This document shows positions 33,068 through 45,301 of a stretch of DNA of 64,000 nt, piece by piece. The DNA is taken from positions 24,554,001 to 24,618,000 of the forward strand of contig CM065303.1 in assembly GCA_032871835.1 (NCBI GenBank), in the 5' to 3' direction. Source of the DNA: Dipteronia dyeriana. Its lineage: Eukaryota > Streptophyta > Magnoliopsida > Sapindales > Sapindaceae. How positions within the stretch are numbered: the stretch's first letter is position 1; every line of letters begins with the position of its first letter. The notes beneath the pieces were generated by a model, which saw only the letters and a list, made by a program, of their open reading frames with translations, searched no databases and was not told where the DNA came from. A program made the position numbers and the translations under genes.

Positions 33068-34276
33068 TGTTAATAGTAAAAATTGGCCAGGGGTCAAAGA
33101 GAAATTTTCCACTTTCCCGCCACAAGTCAGAGCCCATAATCGACGTTCATGAAGCCCGGATAGACCATAAAGCCACCTCGCATGAGCAGGGAAGGCCGAA
33201 CCGGCTTTAAAACTATCAGAAAACAAGCTAGACACGACCAGGATGAGCCCCTACACGAACAATGGAACCCGGGCGTCTCCAGACCACCTATTGGGGAACC
33301 TCGGCTCCTGAGGTCGAGCTCCTCAACCACCCCGTAAAAGCCAAGGAGGGTCTCCAAGCTCAAGAGACATTCGAGAGAAGCCCGACAAGCAAAGTAGGCT
33401 TCTCCTCGGGTTAGGATTTTCGGTGGACATGCTTAACAGTAGTCTTAGACAGAAGCCCGTTGTCCCTACCGGTCATGAAAGAGGAATCATGCCTAAATCT
33501 ACACTACCCCGGCTACCTCCCGGGAATGTCTACAAGGACACCTTAAGCTCTCAAGGGGTCAGGAAAAATCTATCCCAAGCTTCTAAGAACAGAGTCGAAG
33601 CATGGATCTACCTAGCTCTATGAGACGATAGGCAGCTAGCTCGGTGACCATCCATGAAAAGCCATGCCACGATAGCATACAAGATCATATCTCTGTGATA
33701 ATCAACATTAATTCTGCATACGTGTGAGTCAAGAGTTTGATTCCTAAAAGGAAACAAACTTGTCCTCGTCAACGATATCCTCGAATCCAGTAGCAATTTA
33801 AATTCAAATGACGAATCCCGCCCGATAAGGAGGTAACGGATTCATAGGATCATGACAAGATATTTGCAAACTAAAAACCTACTTGGACCATATATATATG
33901 TGAGGCCAAGCATGGAGGAAAGATAGACGAAAAACATAAGGAAAATGACAGGTAGAATAAAGGAAAAAAAGAGAGGGAGGAGGGCCTAAAATCTGGATGC
34001 AGAACACGGTGGCCTTTATTTTCCACTATTCGACAAGCACAAAGTTGCCACCTTCCTAGATCCTAGAGAGACTGTGAGCATATAAGAGAGTGATTTGTAT
34101 TTCGAAGAAAATAATCAATAATAAAAGCTCTCATTTACTGTTATTGCGATCCAGCCTCTCGTTTACCTCTTAACAGGTCAGGTATCAACGACACCGACCC
34201 CGGCCACCACTTTCGTGGTAATGGTCTTGAGGATGTTAATAGGAATTTTTCATCCTTAGCAAATTTCCCGTTAACA
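33068..34276 (+). repeat. 3' LTR of copy B
   Basis: Complete LTR of 1209 bp, TGTTAATAGTAAAAATTGG to CCCGTTAACA, with TGTTAA/TTAACA terminal inverted repeats. It is preceded by PPT AGAGGGGACTTC. Promoter TATATATATG at 33891-33900. Poly(A)-type CAATAATAAAAGC near 34110. Confidence 0.9.
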
Positions 34277-34298
34277 GCATCTTATATCACAATAACAA

Positions 34299-35352
34299 AT
34301 GGGAAGAACTAAAGTTACCAGAAGTGGAAATCCCATTGTGAAAGCCAAGTCTACTTCAAAAGGATCTAAAGCTTCAAGATCAAAGGATTTAGGGATCTAT
34401 GGAACTAAGAAGATATTTCAAGAGAGAGGCTTTGACTTAGGTAAATGTAAAGATTCTTATGTTCTTAAATGCATTAAGGATAGAAATTGGCAATCTTGGG
34501 TGAGCATGTTAGGAATAGTGAATGAAACTCTTGTTAGAGAGTTTTATCTTGAATATAGAGAAAGTACCACCTTATTGGATGCTTTGATGGAGATTAGGGG
34601 TGTTGTGTTTAGAGTTAACCCAGAAAATATTAACAAGTTTCTTGGGCTATTTAATGATTTAGATTCGAACTTTCTAGATGTTGATGTCATTGAGAATCTT
34701 AATATCATGGGTAAAACTCTTTGTGACAATGCTTCTTTTGAGTGGAAAGGTAGAGCTTATATTAGTCAACATTAGTTAACTAAGGCTAGTGCATTTTGGC
34801 ATCTTTTCATTTGCACTAACATTGTTGGATCTTCAAATTCAACAGAGTTGAATAAAGACAAGATCAAAATAGTGTATGCCTTGGTTACTAATCAACCTAT
34901 AAACCTTGGGGAATTACTTATGCTTTATATTGATAGTGCGGCTTTCTTTTCAACTAGAGAAGATAAGAAGCTTGCACTACCGGGGTTTATAACTTCTTTG
35001 TGTTTAGCTCGTGGGGTTAAGAGTAGAGGAGATGACGTGTTGGTACAACCCTTGGAAAAGTATAGTGATAAACGTGTGTCATACATGTCATATAAGGATA
35101 AGGGTAAGACATGATACTTTTGGACTATTTAGTAGTTCACAAGTTGATTGTCAAGAGACTAGCATAAACATTCTTCCGGATTGGGCTTTACATTTGAAGA
35201 AGAAGGTTGATGAACTTAGTGTTATAGTTGATAAACAAGATGCTAGAATAAAAGAGTTGGAGAAGTGTATTGCCTCAAGTTCAAGACCACCTCTCAAGCA
35301 TTATGTTAGATCAACCACACACACATCTTTCTTTGGTGGACCTAGTAGCTAG
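34299..35352 (+). pseudogene. Cop1 ORF2: plant transposon protein-like (PF20167-type) with C-terminal coiled coil
   Basis: ATG 34299 lies only 22 bp behind copy B. The frame is open to a TAG at 34773, continues in the same frame to about 35114, and shifts near 35115-35130 to end at TAG 35352, giving roughly 350 codons. The N-terminus is basic (KAKSTSKGSKASRSKD). The core has ERGFDLGKCKDS, LVREFYLEYRE and EIRGVVFRVNPENINKFLGL, which match the 'putative plant transposon protein' pattern (FY segment, R-G-V, in-FLGL). The C-terminus has a short coiled coil (KKKVDELSVIVDKQDARIKE). Proteins of this kind occur in plant LTR elements in the position used for extra or env-like ORFs. The function is unknown, and the family assignment is from pattern memory. 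Confidence 0.6.
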
Positions 35353-35798
35353 TGTTTGAGTCTTTTGGTATGTTTCTTACCTTTTGGCATCATTTCATGT
35401 CCAAAAGGGGGAGAAAGAGTTGCTAGTTACTTAGTTTTCCTTTTATGTTGTTTTTGTGAACTTTTGAACTTTCAATGGCATGTAATAATTAGTTTTAAGA
35501 TTTGGTTAAGAATTCTTTTATTTTAGCATGTATTGAGGGGGAGATATATGTATTTGTGGACTTAGTTGTATATTCTTATCCATATTATATGTTTCCATCT
35601 GTTGTTGTTCTCTCGTATATGCATTGTGCTTTGAGATGATTTGTAGGTTGCTTCAAGAGTAGATCAAGATGAAGTTCAAGAGTTGGTGAAGATTAGTTAT
35701 AGGAATCTTACTCATTGTAATCTAAGGGAGTGATTTGTGACCTATCTTCATTTTTGTATTTGTAGTAAATGTATAGGTGTTTTGACATAGAATTTGCC
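35353..35798 (+). other. Cop1 3' untranslated spacer
   Basis: T-rich DNA with two purine runs (AAAAGGGGGAGAAAG near 35402 and TTGAGGGGGAGATA near 35535) that resemble extra polypurine tracts, as SIRE-type elements often show. No ORF of note. Confidence 0.5.
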
Positions 35799-35810
35799 AA
35801 AGGGGGAGAT
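35799..35810 (+). other. Polypurine tract of Cop1
   Basis: AAAGGGGGAGAT directly precedes TGTTAGG of the 3' LTR. This is the textbook PPT of plant SIRE-like copia elements. Confidence 0.9.
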
Positions 35811-36014
35811 TGTTAGGTTTTAGATTGTGTTGGCATTAATTCCATATCAGAATGATGTTTACCTGTAATGATTTAGTTGTTTAGATTCATGATGATTCAA
35901 GCTTCAAGGAAGAAGGAACAACAAGTCAAAGCAAGTTCTAAGTCTTCAAAGAGAAAGGATGCAATTTGGTTCAACAAAGGTATACTAAGACCTTATCTTT
36001 CTCTTACAAGGCTT

Positions 36015-36125
36015 AGGCACACACAGACAATTCATACATTTGTGTCCCTGCATCGTTGTGCACTATTATTGGCACACACATACAATTCATTCATATGTGT
36101 CCCTGCATCGTTGTGCACCATGTAT
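36015..36125. repeat. 55-bp tandem duplication in the Cop1 LTR
   Basis: GGCACACACAGACAATTCAT (36016) and GGCACACACATACAATTCAT (36071) start two units, each continuing to TGTGTCCCTGCATCGTTGTG. Confidence 0.85.
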
Positions 36126-36529
36126 AACACATTCACACACTTGAAGATGAATGCTCATGCATTGGTATGGAAATAACATGTTTTGGAAAATGCATGATTG
36201 AAGACTATCTCTATGTAGTTTGTATTCTAGTGTGAATTGTGTTTGTGTGTGTATATATTTGTATAACATGGATATTGAACTTGATTTTAGTCTTAAATCA
36301 TTCTTGATTGAGTTCCGGTCATTTCGGTTACTCATACTATTGATTTCAAGTTCTAAGTCAAAAGATACTACATTTTCAACTCATGTTTTATACATTGTCT
36401 TCGTCTTCGTATATCGAGTCAAATAATTATTTTCTGGGTTGAGTATCTTATATATCCATGTTCGTATGAGAGTTATAGTTTGGAACCCATAAACGGATTC
36501 AAATTCTGATTTTGTAGGCCGGAGAACGG

Positions 36530-36665
36530 TGGAAGAACGCGAGGGGATTGCACCATGGCCGAAGGCCATGAAGGTGTGCAAGCCCGAGATGGCGCGTGGC
36601 CATCTCGGCCGCAACACCTTGCTGCCCCAAGATGCCCACACGCCATCTCGGGGAAGCAATAACAA
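36530..36665. other. GC-rich island with two perfect hairpins in the Cop1 LTR
   Basis: CATGGCC-GAA-GGCCATG at 36554-36570 and CCGAGATGG-7 nt-CCATCTCGG at 36584-36608 follow each other. A third, related CCATCTCGG occurs near 36644. The block is far more GC-rich than the rest of the LTR and lies just upstream of a TTTATAATC box. Confidence 0.7.
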
Positions 36666-37655
36666 AGAGGGGTAAACTTGTCTTTTGGCTAATCTCTTTC
36701 CCTCTCCTTTATAATCTCTTTCCCTCTCACATTTCATTCTAAGAAGAAATTCAAACTAGCGTGCAGAAATTTTCTCTCTACATTTTGTCATCTTCCAAAC
36801 ACCATAACTTCTTCAGTTGAACTCCAATTTGAGTGATTCGAAGTTGAGAGTGTTTGAATATTCATCCTCCATCTTTTCTCTGAAGGTTTGAGTGAGTTTT
36901 GTTTCTGGTTTTTGAGTCTAAACACACAAAAACGGGACTGCATCTAAATCAACTAAGGTATTGATTTTCTCTCAAAGTTTTCTTTTAAAACTTGGTCAAT
37001 TGCCTTGGGTTTTCTTCTTCAACTTATATATGTGTATTGTGAGTGTTTTGATTTGAGTTTTGAACTCTTTTAAAGCTAGGTTGAGTTTCAATTGAAATCA
37101 TGCATGTTGAGTTAGGTTTTGATTTTGCCTATGTTTTCATATGTTTGGGATTGTGTTGTGCAAGCTTTGATTCTATTACTATTTTATGATCTTTGATTGA
37201 TTGATTTAGTGAAAAATAGTTCCTCACATGTATTAGGCTCTCTTGGCCGAATTCTCACATAATACATGTGCTTATGTTCTTTTGAGCTATTCATATGTTT
37301 TGATGAATTTATGATTAGGAATATGCTCTAGAACTTTAGCTTTAATCTAAATGAATTTGTCATATGATTTTAGCATGTTTTTTGTTTGTGTGATTTAAAC
37401 TTGACTTTGTGATTTATTTGAACATATCTTGTGATTCAAGTTTAGATATATGCATGTATCTAGGTTGTGATTAATATTGAACATATTTTACATGATCTAG
37501 ATTGATTATACATCCATGATTGACTAGACTATATATGATTTGAGCATTCATGCTCATGTCTAGTATTTTCCATAGGATGTGTTGATCATAGCATTCTATG
37601 TTGTGTGTTTGTTTGCGTTTTGCATTCATGATCACCAAGATGCCTTGTGAGAAGG

Positions 37656-37950
37656 AAGTCTTGACAATAGGTGTGAGACCTATGTTGTTGAGCAAGTAAG
37701 TCTTGGCAAGAGGTGTGAGACCTTGGATTGTCAAGTAAGGAAGTCTTGGCTAGAGTCGGGAGGACTCGAATAGTCGAGCGAAAAGTCTTACCTAGGGTCG
37801 TGAGGATCCGGATAGATGAGCAAGGAAGTCTTGACTAGATTCGGGAGGACTCGGATAGTTAAGCAAGAAGTCTTGCCTTGGGTCGTGAGGATCCGGTAAG
37901 GTGAGCGAGGAAGTCTTGGCAAAAGGTGTGAGGCCTCGGTTTGTTGAGCA
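37656..37950. repeat. Seven 42/43-bp tandem repeats in the Cop1 LTR
   Basis: AAGTCTTG-type starts at 37656, 37698, 37741, 37783, 37826, 37868 and 37911, so spacings alternate 42 and 43 bp. Three unit types alternate (GGTGTGAGGCC, CGGGAGGACTCG, CGTGAGGATCCGG), a simple higher-order arrangement. Confidence 0.85.
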
Positions 37951-38421
37951 TAGAGCGACATCTTCATGAGTAGGACAAGAGGGTAGTTTCTAGGTGAAGT
38001 GGTCTCTTGAGAGATTATACTTGTCTTATCTACTAGTGGATTTTGTTTGCCGGTGGCTGCTATCCCGTGGATGTTTCCTCTTCGGAGGTTTACCACGTTA
38101 TATCTTGTGTCAACTTCTCTCTATCCCTATCTCTCTAGTATTTGTATTTGTTATTTGAATACTATGGATAGAACTCTTTATGTAAGTTGACTTCCTTTCT
38201 ATAATATAGATTGTGTATGTGTTACAATTACTTGTTTGTATCACACTTTATTTGTTTTATATATTGATTAAGTGTCTTTAATTAATATATATATTGTGAT
38301 ACAAGCAATCTAGAGGGACAAACTTTTGTTTGTTTATAAGGGAGTCAAAAAAGGTGTCTAACCTATTCACCCCCCCCTCCTCTAGGTTAGTCTTGAGCAT
38401 TTAACCGTGTTTGTATTTTCA

Positions 38422-41400
38422 ACTAGTAACCGCGTGTGGGTGCATCACGATCTCAGGAACTTGAATGGATGATGTAGAGAGAATTGAAGAAACTCTTTCT
38501 TCTCTGTTCACAAACTAGAACAATTCTGGTATATAAAAATATTGCCAATATTTTTAGCAATATTTTTCTTTTTATTTTTGCTTGCACTCAACAGTGCATG
38601 AACATATACATATCTTTATCAAAAAACTCTTTTTTGACTTCTCTCTATGCGTGTGCGTGGTATCAGGTAAAAAAAAACACAACCTATTTTTTTTTTCTTT
38701 CACAAGTCTGATGCATGCCTTACTTTTACACTATATATATCTTCCACCAGCCCTACTTGCGTTTTTTTTGTTTTGTTTTTAATATATATATATATATATA
38801 TCCTTGTTTGTATCCAATACAAACACTTATATATGTGCACACACCAATTTGCATCCAATGCAATTGTTAACGGGAAATTTGTTTAGGATGAGAAATCCCC
38901 ATTAACGCCCTCGAGACCACTACCACGAAAGTGGTGGCCGAGGTCGGTACCGTTGATACCTGACCTGATCTTGTATGAATATGATGGAGGATGAAATCGT
39001 TGATAGGAGACAAAATGTCCCGCCCGTCGAGCTTTGTGCTTATGTAGTAGATCTGGGGAGCTTGAGGAGACAAGCCATCCCTCCCCTCGGGCTTCGTGGT
39101 AGGTAGGAGAGGAGTCATCCCACCTGTCGGGCTTCGTAGTAGGTAGGAGAGGAGTTATCCCTTCCGTCGAGCTTTGTGGTAGGTAGGAAACGAGGGAGCT
39201 CGAGGTCTCATTACTGGTATGAAGGGGTTGATCTTGGTCCTGGTCCTGGTCCTCGGTAGGGGTTGGAACCCGTCATGGTACCTGGAGCCCGGTCCTGGAG
39301 CCCGATTCCATCCTGTAATTCCCCGATCTAGATAACAAGTAAGGAGGGGGGCTTATCTAGCTCCAATGTCGGAGAGCTCGATTTCTGCCACAGAGATAAT
39401 GCAGGAGAGCTCATCGACTTCCTTCAAGCTGGTCTGGGTGGTTTCTCCTCATCTTGACGTGCGAATTTGGCGTATAGATGAGAGGATAAGAGCGCTAGGT
39501 CCAGTGGGGTAGGAATCTAGCTTTGTTTCCTTAGGTCTTCGTTGTTGTTTCCCGATCTCATGTAAGAAATATTATAGAGCTAGGACCAATGAGGTCGGTT
39601 CCTAGCCCGCATACACACATGTATAACACAATAAATAATAGGAAATACACAAGTCTTTTGTAGATAGAGATGGACTGACCAGGGGGGAAAAAGCATCACG
39701 AATGATCACATGCTGAAAAACCCCAAGGCAGTATCCGGAGGAAGGTGGAATACCCTTCCTTATATATATATATCAGAGAATGCTCCGGGGAGCTTACAAG
39801 AATGGTGAAGTAATACAACGTAGTTTCTCCGGAGAGCTTACAATGGTGGTCGAATGTAGACAGATACCGGTATATTCTAGGTAAAGGTAATACAATTCAT
39901 TGATGATGTCGAGAGATCTTTAAACGAAGCATGTCTGTCTTCTGTCATTGATCCGAGATTCATTTCTATTCCTTTTACAGGCATATTTATAAATGGTGAC
40001 TACCTTGGCGTGCAAGTCCAGTATTCTTCAATCTTCCTCTCCTTATTGAGTACGATTCTTCCTTTAATGTAGTTGACCAGATCATGGCTAATATCTCGAA
40101 GGGGATGTGATTGTTTCCTCTTCGGACTCTTCCTTCCTTGATAGGCGGGATTTTCTGTTATAGTTGACCCCAAAGAATAGGTTGTGGAGGATATCTTGGA
40201 GGAAGAGGTATTTGTTTCCTCTTTGGACTCTTTCACTAATTATGGCCATTAAAGAGTTGAATATTCTCTTATTAATGGTGTTGATCATGTCATTAATTGG
40301 GTTGACTGCCTCCATTAATATGGTTTACCTTATTAATGGTACTTTAAATGTCATGGAAGTCAATCATCTCTTCCTACGTTGCCGAGATAAGAGTTCTAGT
40401 TCTACATGTCACTTTGGAGAGGTACTTCATGGAGGTTACCTGAGGTGACATTTGATATTCCTTGAGGATAGGGTACCCTAGGATCCAGCATTCTGGCAGG
40501 GTCCCCCGGGGACCTCTCGATTGTCTCGGAGCTAGATGTTGGTCTTCCCATGGAGCTTGTGCTAACCATTTTAGAGGCGAAATATCCCATTGGGTTCCAA
40601 CTTTGTAGTGGGGAGCTTGGTTTCGCTACGCCGAGCTTTATCATGGGCCTTGACCTAATTATGCAGGCTTCCTAGCAAGGTAGCGGGCTTGGCTAGCAGG
40701 ATCTGGTAAGGTGTTTGCCATAAACAGGCGACCTTGGCTTGCTTCTGGAAGGGTGGAGAGGTACGTTCGAGTATTGCTCTTGCTAAATCATACCAGGATC
40801 TACAGTGGATCTTGGCACTTTTGGTGACGACAGGGCTTCACGGGCTTCTTCCTTTTATGCTCGGACAGGTCAAGATTATACCTCGACTAGGTAGGAGTGC
40901 CTCTTGATGTCGGAGGACCCAGGTCCTTACACGTCGACCTAGCTTCGGGCTTTATCATGGTATAAAGAGCTTAACGCGGTCTCGTCGGGCTTTATTTGGT
41001 AAGCCTTGACACGTGCGAGATGCCCAGATGGTATGGGTGGCCTCACCTTGCTCCTGTAGGATCGTGTGGTAGCTCGACCTCGGGGACCTTGATACCTCCG
41101 TCATACAAGCCTGAATTTGGACCCTTGTGGGAAGGCTGGAAAGTGGAAAATTCTTCTTTGGTCCCTAGCTAAATTTTGCTAGTAACAACAATCTCTTGTG
41201 TTATAATTGATATATATTTTTAATTATCCTTTTCAAATATATCTAATATATTAAAAGTGATAATAAGTATTTTAAATTTAAACTTAAATTCAAATACTTA
41301 GATAAATGATTTAGTAAAATAAAATAATCCTATTATTTTATTTTCACCTAAATCCATATATCAACTAACACCCTCCAATTAATAGTTAATTAATAATTCA

Positions 41401-42163
41401 TAATTATCAATATAATTAAATAATCTAATTATTTAAATAATTTAACTATTAACATTAATTAATTAAATAAATCATATTTCCTTACGGAATTAGGAGAGCG
41501 CTCATATTGTCCAAGCCCCTAGTCAACCCTTAAGGGAACTGCCGTCTACTTCTCACAAGAAGGAGTGGATTCCACTATTGCGTACAAAACTTCCCAACCA
41601 CAAGCCAAACCGCAATCCCAACATATGGAGCATATTGATCGGGAACTGCATCCGACCTCACCCATGGTATATCAAAGACCACGATCTAACCTGAAGGAGA
41701 CGATAAGACACTAAGGATTAAGATCACCCACATATAGCCATCATTAGTTGATATATATGAATCTCATCGGTAAACGGATATTGGTGAGAGATTCATATAG
41801 ATCATGGCCCAGCCCTATATGATCACATCATACAAGGTGCCTCTATTCCCATATCTCATATGAATGATTCAGGATAGAATCACCATACATCACGGAATGG
41901 ACCGCAACTATAGATTAACCATAAAGAAAGTACCCAGCTTTATTTTCTATCTATGGACTTTTTAGATTGCACGTCTCTTACTATATCCATCTGTATATGA
42001 CACTCATATACATAGTTCGAGATTACATATTGCAATCTTGGATGTTAAATATATATGCATAAGTTATAAAATAAACAACACATCAAGAATGAATTCAACT
42101 TTTCCTTTTATTTATTTCATAAATCCATTTACAAATTACATCTTTAGGGCATAAACCCCAAAA
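38422..42163 (-). repeat. 3' LTR of X, interrupted, terminal part missing
   Basis: Two pieces, 42163-41193 and 38864-38422, lie on either side of the solo LTR at 38865-41187. On the minus strand it starts TTTGGGGTTTATGCCC (usual TGTTGGGG..., so the TG has decayed) after the purine-rich GTGCAAGTAGGAG. The second piece matches 57487-57915 of the other LTR. Microsatellite TA runs lie near 38781-38801. Confidence 0.75.
38865..41187 (-). mobile_element. Solo LTR R, related to but longer than the A-D LTRs, reverse orientation
   Basis: The + strand begins TGTTAACGGGAAATTTG and ends TTTTGCTAGTAACA, the reverse complement of a TGTTACTAGC...CGTTAACA LTR. About 100 bp at each end match the A-D LTR family, including the GTGGTAGTGGTCTCGAGGGCG block. 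The 2.3-kb middle is different, so this is a sister family. Flanking 5-mers GCAAT (38860-38864) and ACAAT (41188-41192) fit a target duplication with one change. On the minus strand TTTATAAATATGCC near 39985-39998 looks like its promoter. A second AT-rich run lies near 39765. No internal genes. Confidence 0.7.
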
Positions 42164-42171
42164 AACTCCTA

Positions 42172-45100
42172 CTTGCACTAAAGCATGTGAGGCATGTCTA
42201 GTAACCCTAGACCATCTAAGTGACCCGAAAACACTTTAGCCGGTAAGGTCTTTGTAAATGGATCAGCATGATTATCTTGTGAGGCTATCTTTGTGACGAT
42301 CATATCTCCTATCTACATTATCTCTCTAATGAGATGATACTTTATCTCTATATGCTTCCCTCTTTTGTGGCTTCTTGGTTCTTTGGAATTAGCCATATGA
42401 CCACTGTTATCATAATAAAGTATGATAAGCCCATCCAGATCTGGAACAACTTTCAGATCACTCAAGAACTTACGTAACCAAACAGCCTCTTTAGCTGCTT
42501 CACAAGCGGCTACATATTCAGCTTCTATGGTGGAGTCAGCAATGTAAGATTGTTTGATACTTCTCCATACAATGGTTCCACCACCCAGGGTGAATACTGA
42601 TCCAGAAGTGGATTTCCTAGAATCTCTGTTGAACTAAAAATTAGAATCCGTGTATCCTAACGGGATCAAATCTTGCCCGGAATACACTAGCATAAAGTCT
42701 CTCGTTCTCCGAAGATACTTGAGAATTGTCTTGACAGCAACCCACCTGGGTTGGACTGGGATCTGCTGACTACTTCCACTGCATAGCAGATGTTCGGTCT
42801 CGTACATAACATAGTATACATGAGACTACCTATTGCCGATGCATAGGGTATACGTCTCATATCCTCAACTTCTTGAGGTGTCTTAAGACTCTTTTCCTTA
42901 AACAAGTGAACTCCATGCCTGGAAGGTAAATTACCTTTCTTGGAGTTCTGCATCAAAAGTCACATAAGAATCTTGTCGATATATGATGCCTGAGACAGTG
43001 CTAAGCATTTGTTCTTACGATCTCTTATAAGCTGGATCCCATGAACATAACTCGCCTCTCCCAAATCTTTCATTTAGAAATGGCTAGCCAGCCAGCTCTT
43101 TACATCAGACAACACTCCCACATCAATCCCAATGAGTAGGATATCATCTACGTATAGGATCAAGAAAACTACTTTCTTGTCAATGACACACTTATAGACA
43201 CAATGCTCATCGACATTCTGCTCGAAGCCATAGGTTTTGACCACATCATCAAACCTGATTTTCCAAGATCTAGATGCTTGCTTAAGTCCATAGATGGACC
43301 TTTGCAGCTTGCAAACCTTTTGCTCTTGATCTGGAGACACAAATCCCTCTGGTTACATCATATAGATGCTCACATCAAGATTATCATTCAAGAATGCAGT
43401 CTTGACGTCCATTCGTCAAATTTCGTAATCGAAATAGACTTAAACATGGCTACTGGGGAGAAGGTCTTTCATAATTGACTCTTTCTTTCTTGGTATAACC
43501 CTTAGCCACTAGTCTTGCTTTGAAGGTCTCTACCTTCCTGTCTACTTCTCTCTTTCTCTTGTAGATCCACTTACACCGTACGGGTTTTACCCCATCTGGT
43601 AAGTCTACAAGATCCCAGATTGAGTTAGAGTACATGAACACCATCTCGAGATTCATGGCTTTAAGCCATTCCTCTTTATCAAGATCTTCTATTGCATTCT
43701 TAAATGTCAATGGATCATCCACACTATCAACAGAGACAACACCTTATCCCTCACCTATACCTAAATAGTATTCAGGTTGTCTAACAACCCTCTCACTATG
43801 TCTAGGTGGTAGTGTATCCTGATCAAGAACCATGTGACTCTCAGATGTTTGTGGATCAACAACTCTTGTTGATAAATCACTAGTCTCACCAGGCTCTAAC
43901 TCATTTAATACAATCTTGGAACGAGGTTTATGGTCACTAATGTAATTGTCCTCAAGAAACGTTGCATTTGTCGATACAAATACTTTGTTGTGTTCAGGAC
44001 TATAGAAGTGTCCACCTCTGGTCTCCTTAGAGTATCCTACAAATAGGCAGACAACAGACTTGGTGTATAACTTTCCAGTTCTGTTTTTCAGCACATGTGC
44101 TGGATACCCCCATATACGAAAATGTCGCAAACTAGCTTTACGACCATTCCATAACTCTGGAGGAGTCTTAGGAACAGATTTGGATGGCACTACAATCAAA
44201 ATTTATACCGCTGTTTGTAACGTATATCCTCAAAAGGAATTTGTAACGATGAGAAACTAATCATAGATCTCACCATTTCCATCAGGGTTTTATTTCTCCT
44301 CTCCGTTACACCATTTTGCTGAGGTGTACCAGGAGCTGTGAGTTGGGAAACTATCACATGCTCAACCATAAAGTCTTTAAACTCTTGGTCAAGGTACTTA
44401 CCTCCACGATCTGATCGTAGTGACTTGATAGTCCTACCTAATTGATTCTCAACTTAAACTCAAAATTCTTTGAACATTTCAAATTTTTCCGACTTCCGTT
44501 GCATTAGGTAGACGTATCCGTATCTTGAGTAGTCATTTATAAAGGTGACATAATACTTATAACCACTCCTAGCTTTAACATTCAACGGTCTGCACATGTC
44601 TGTATGTATAATCTCTAGCTGTTCTTTAGCTCTAAGCTCATTTCCAGTAAAAGGTCTCTTAGTCATCTTACCTTCCAGACAAGATTCGCAGACATGTAAG
44701 GTGCCAACCTTTAACTCACTTAAAGGTCCGCTTTTTACTAGTTTTTCTATCCGGTCATGGTTGATATGACCAAGCCTTAGATGCCAGAGATACGTGTCAG
44801 TATCTGGAGATATCTTATGTCGTTTAGTTTTTGGTTTTTCAACCTTAAACATTTCGGTGTTGAGCTATGTAGTATGTATTAACGGTCTTAAAACATACAA
44901 ATTGCTTTCATTAATTCTTGAACAAATATTCAGACCATTATTTCCAATAATAACAGACTTATTATTAAAAGAAATAGAATATTTTTGTTCTAAAAACTTA
45001 GAAACGGAAATCAAATTCCGTGTAAATCTAGGAATATAAAATACACTGTCCAACAATATAAAATTATTAAAAAAACGTAATCTAATTACGCCCTCTGCTC

Positions 45101-45285
45101 GTGCCGACACGACTTCCCCTGACCCCACACGCATTGAGAAGGCTTGTTCCCATAACTGTGTCCAAGAATCAGTCAATTGTAAAGAAGAACAAACATGGTT
45201 AGTAGCCCTATATCAACTATCTAGGGTGAAGAATCATCTTCCACTAAACATGATTCAAGAACAAGAAAATCATATTTACCTTTCT
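42172..45285 (-). pseudogene. pol of X: protease, integrase, RT, RNase H
   Basis: In minus-strand order: a KGKYDFLVLESCLVEDDSS lead-in to protease, where the expected DSG reads DIG and a 1-nt loss follows (about 45215), then NHVCSSLQ. Next comes the GAG-pre-integrase and zinc finger LWHLRLGHINHDRI ... CESCLEGKM (about 44790-44670) and the integrase core HTDMCRPL, NDYSRYGYVYL (about 44620-44500), continuing to GTPQQNGVTERRNKT near 44320. The integrase C-terminal region follows (43744-44199, LWNGRKASLRHFRIWGYPAH). RT spans 43722-43074 with the active site YVDD at 43154-43143. KIPYASAIGSLMY-type residues lie near 42850. RNase H (about 42600-42260) is broken into several frames. At least five stops or shifts are present. 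Confidence 0.85.
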
Positions 45286-45301
45286 TAGACTTCTTCTTTC
45301 T

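Larger units (their letters stand above)
21893..34276 (+). mobile_element. Ty3/gypsy (Tat-like) retrotransposon copy B, the most complete
   Basis: Contains a 5'-truncated LTR, PBS, gag, protease, RT, RNase H, integrase, tandem array, antisense gene, PPT and full 3' LTR. It is the only copy in the window with every pol domain in place, but all frames carry stops. The left LTR starts in the middle (at AGCTCTATGAGACGATAGGC). The loss of its first ~540 bp also removed the left target duplication and perhaps adjoining Cop1 DNA. After the right end the host reads GCATCTTAT. Confidence 0.85.
15973..38421 (+). mobile_element. SIRE-like Ty1/copia element Cop1, non-autonomous, interrupted
   Basis: The parts, left to right, are: 5' LTR remnant (15973-16107); Met-type PBS; long gag (16191-18245); spacer; solo LTR S2 (18350-20829); spacer (20830-21892); gypsy copy B (21893-34276); ORF2 (34299-35352); PPT; and a complete 3' LTR (35811-38421). 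The ends of both LTRs coincide at GTGTTTGTATTTTCA. No protease active site, integrase or RT is recognisable, so pol is missing. Either the element never had it, or it was lost together with the 5' part of copy B's LTR. Cop1 itself is inserted in the 3' LTR of element X at 38421/38422. Confidence 0.75.
35811..38421 (+). repeat. 3' LTR of Cop1
   Basis: 2611 bp, TGTTAGGTTTTAG to TTGTATTTTCA. It includes a 55-bp duplication, a GC-rich hairpin island, a promoter-like CCTTTATAATCTC near 36708, a block of 43-bp repeats, and the terminal segment shared with 15973-16107. After it the host (X LTR) resumes at ACTAGTAACCGCG, matching ACTGGTAACTGCG at 57487. Confidence 0.8.

Noticed and set aside
39000..41160. 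Coding potential in the middle of solo LTR R (for example 40000-40448 on both strands)
   Set aside because: Frames are short, overlap on both strands and show no known motif. The region behaves as LTR.
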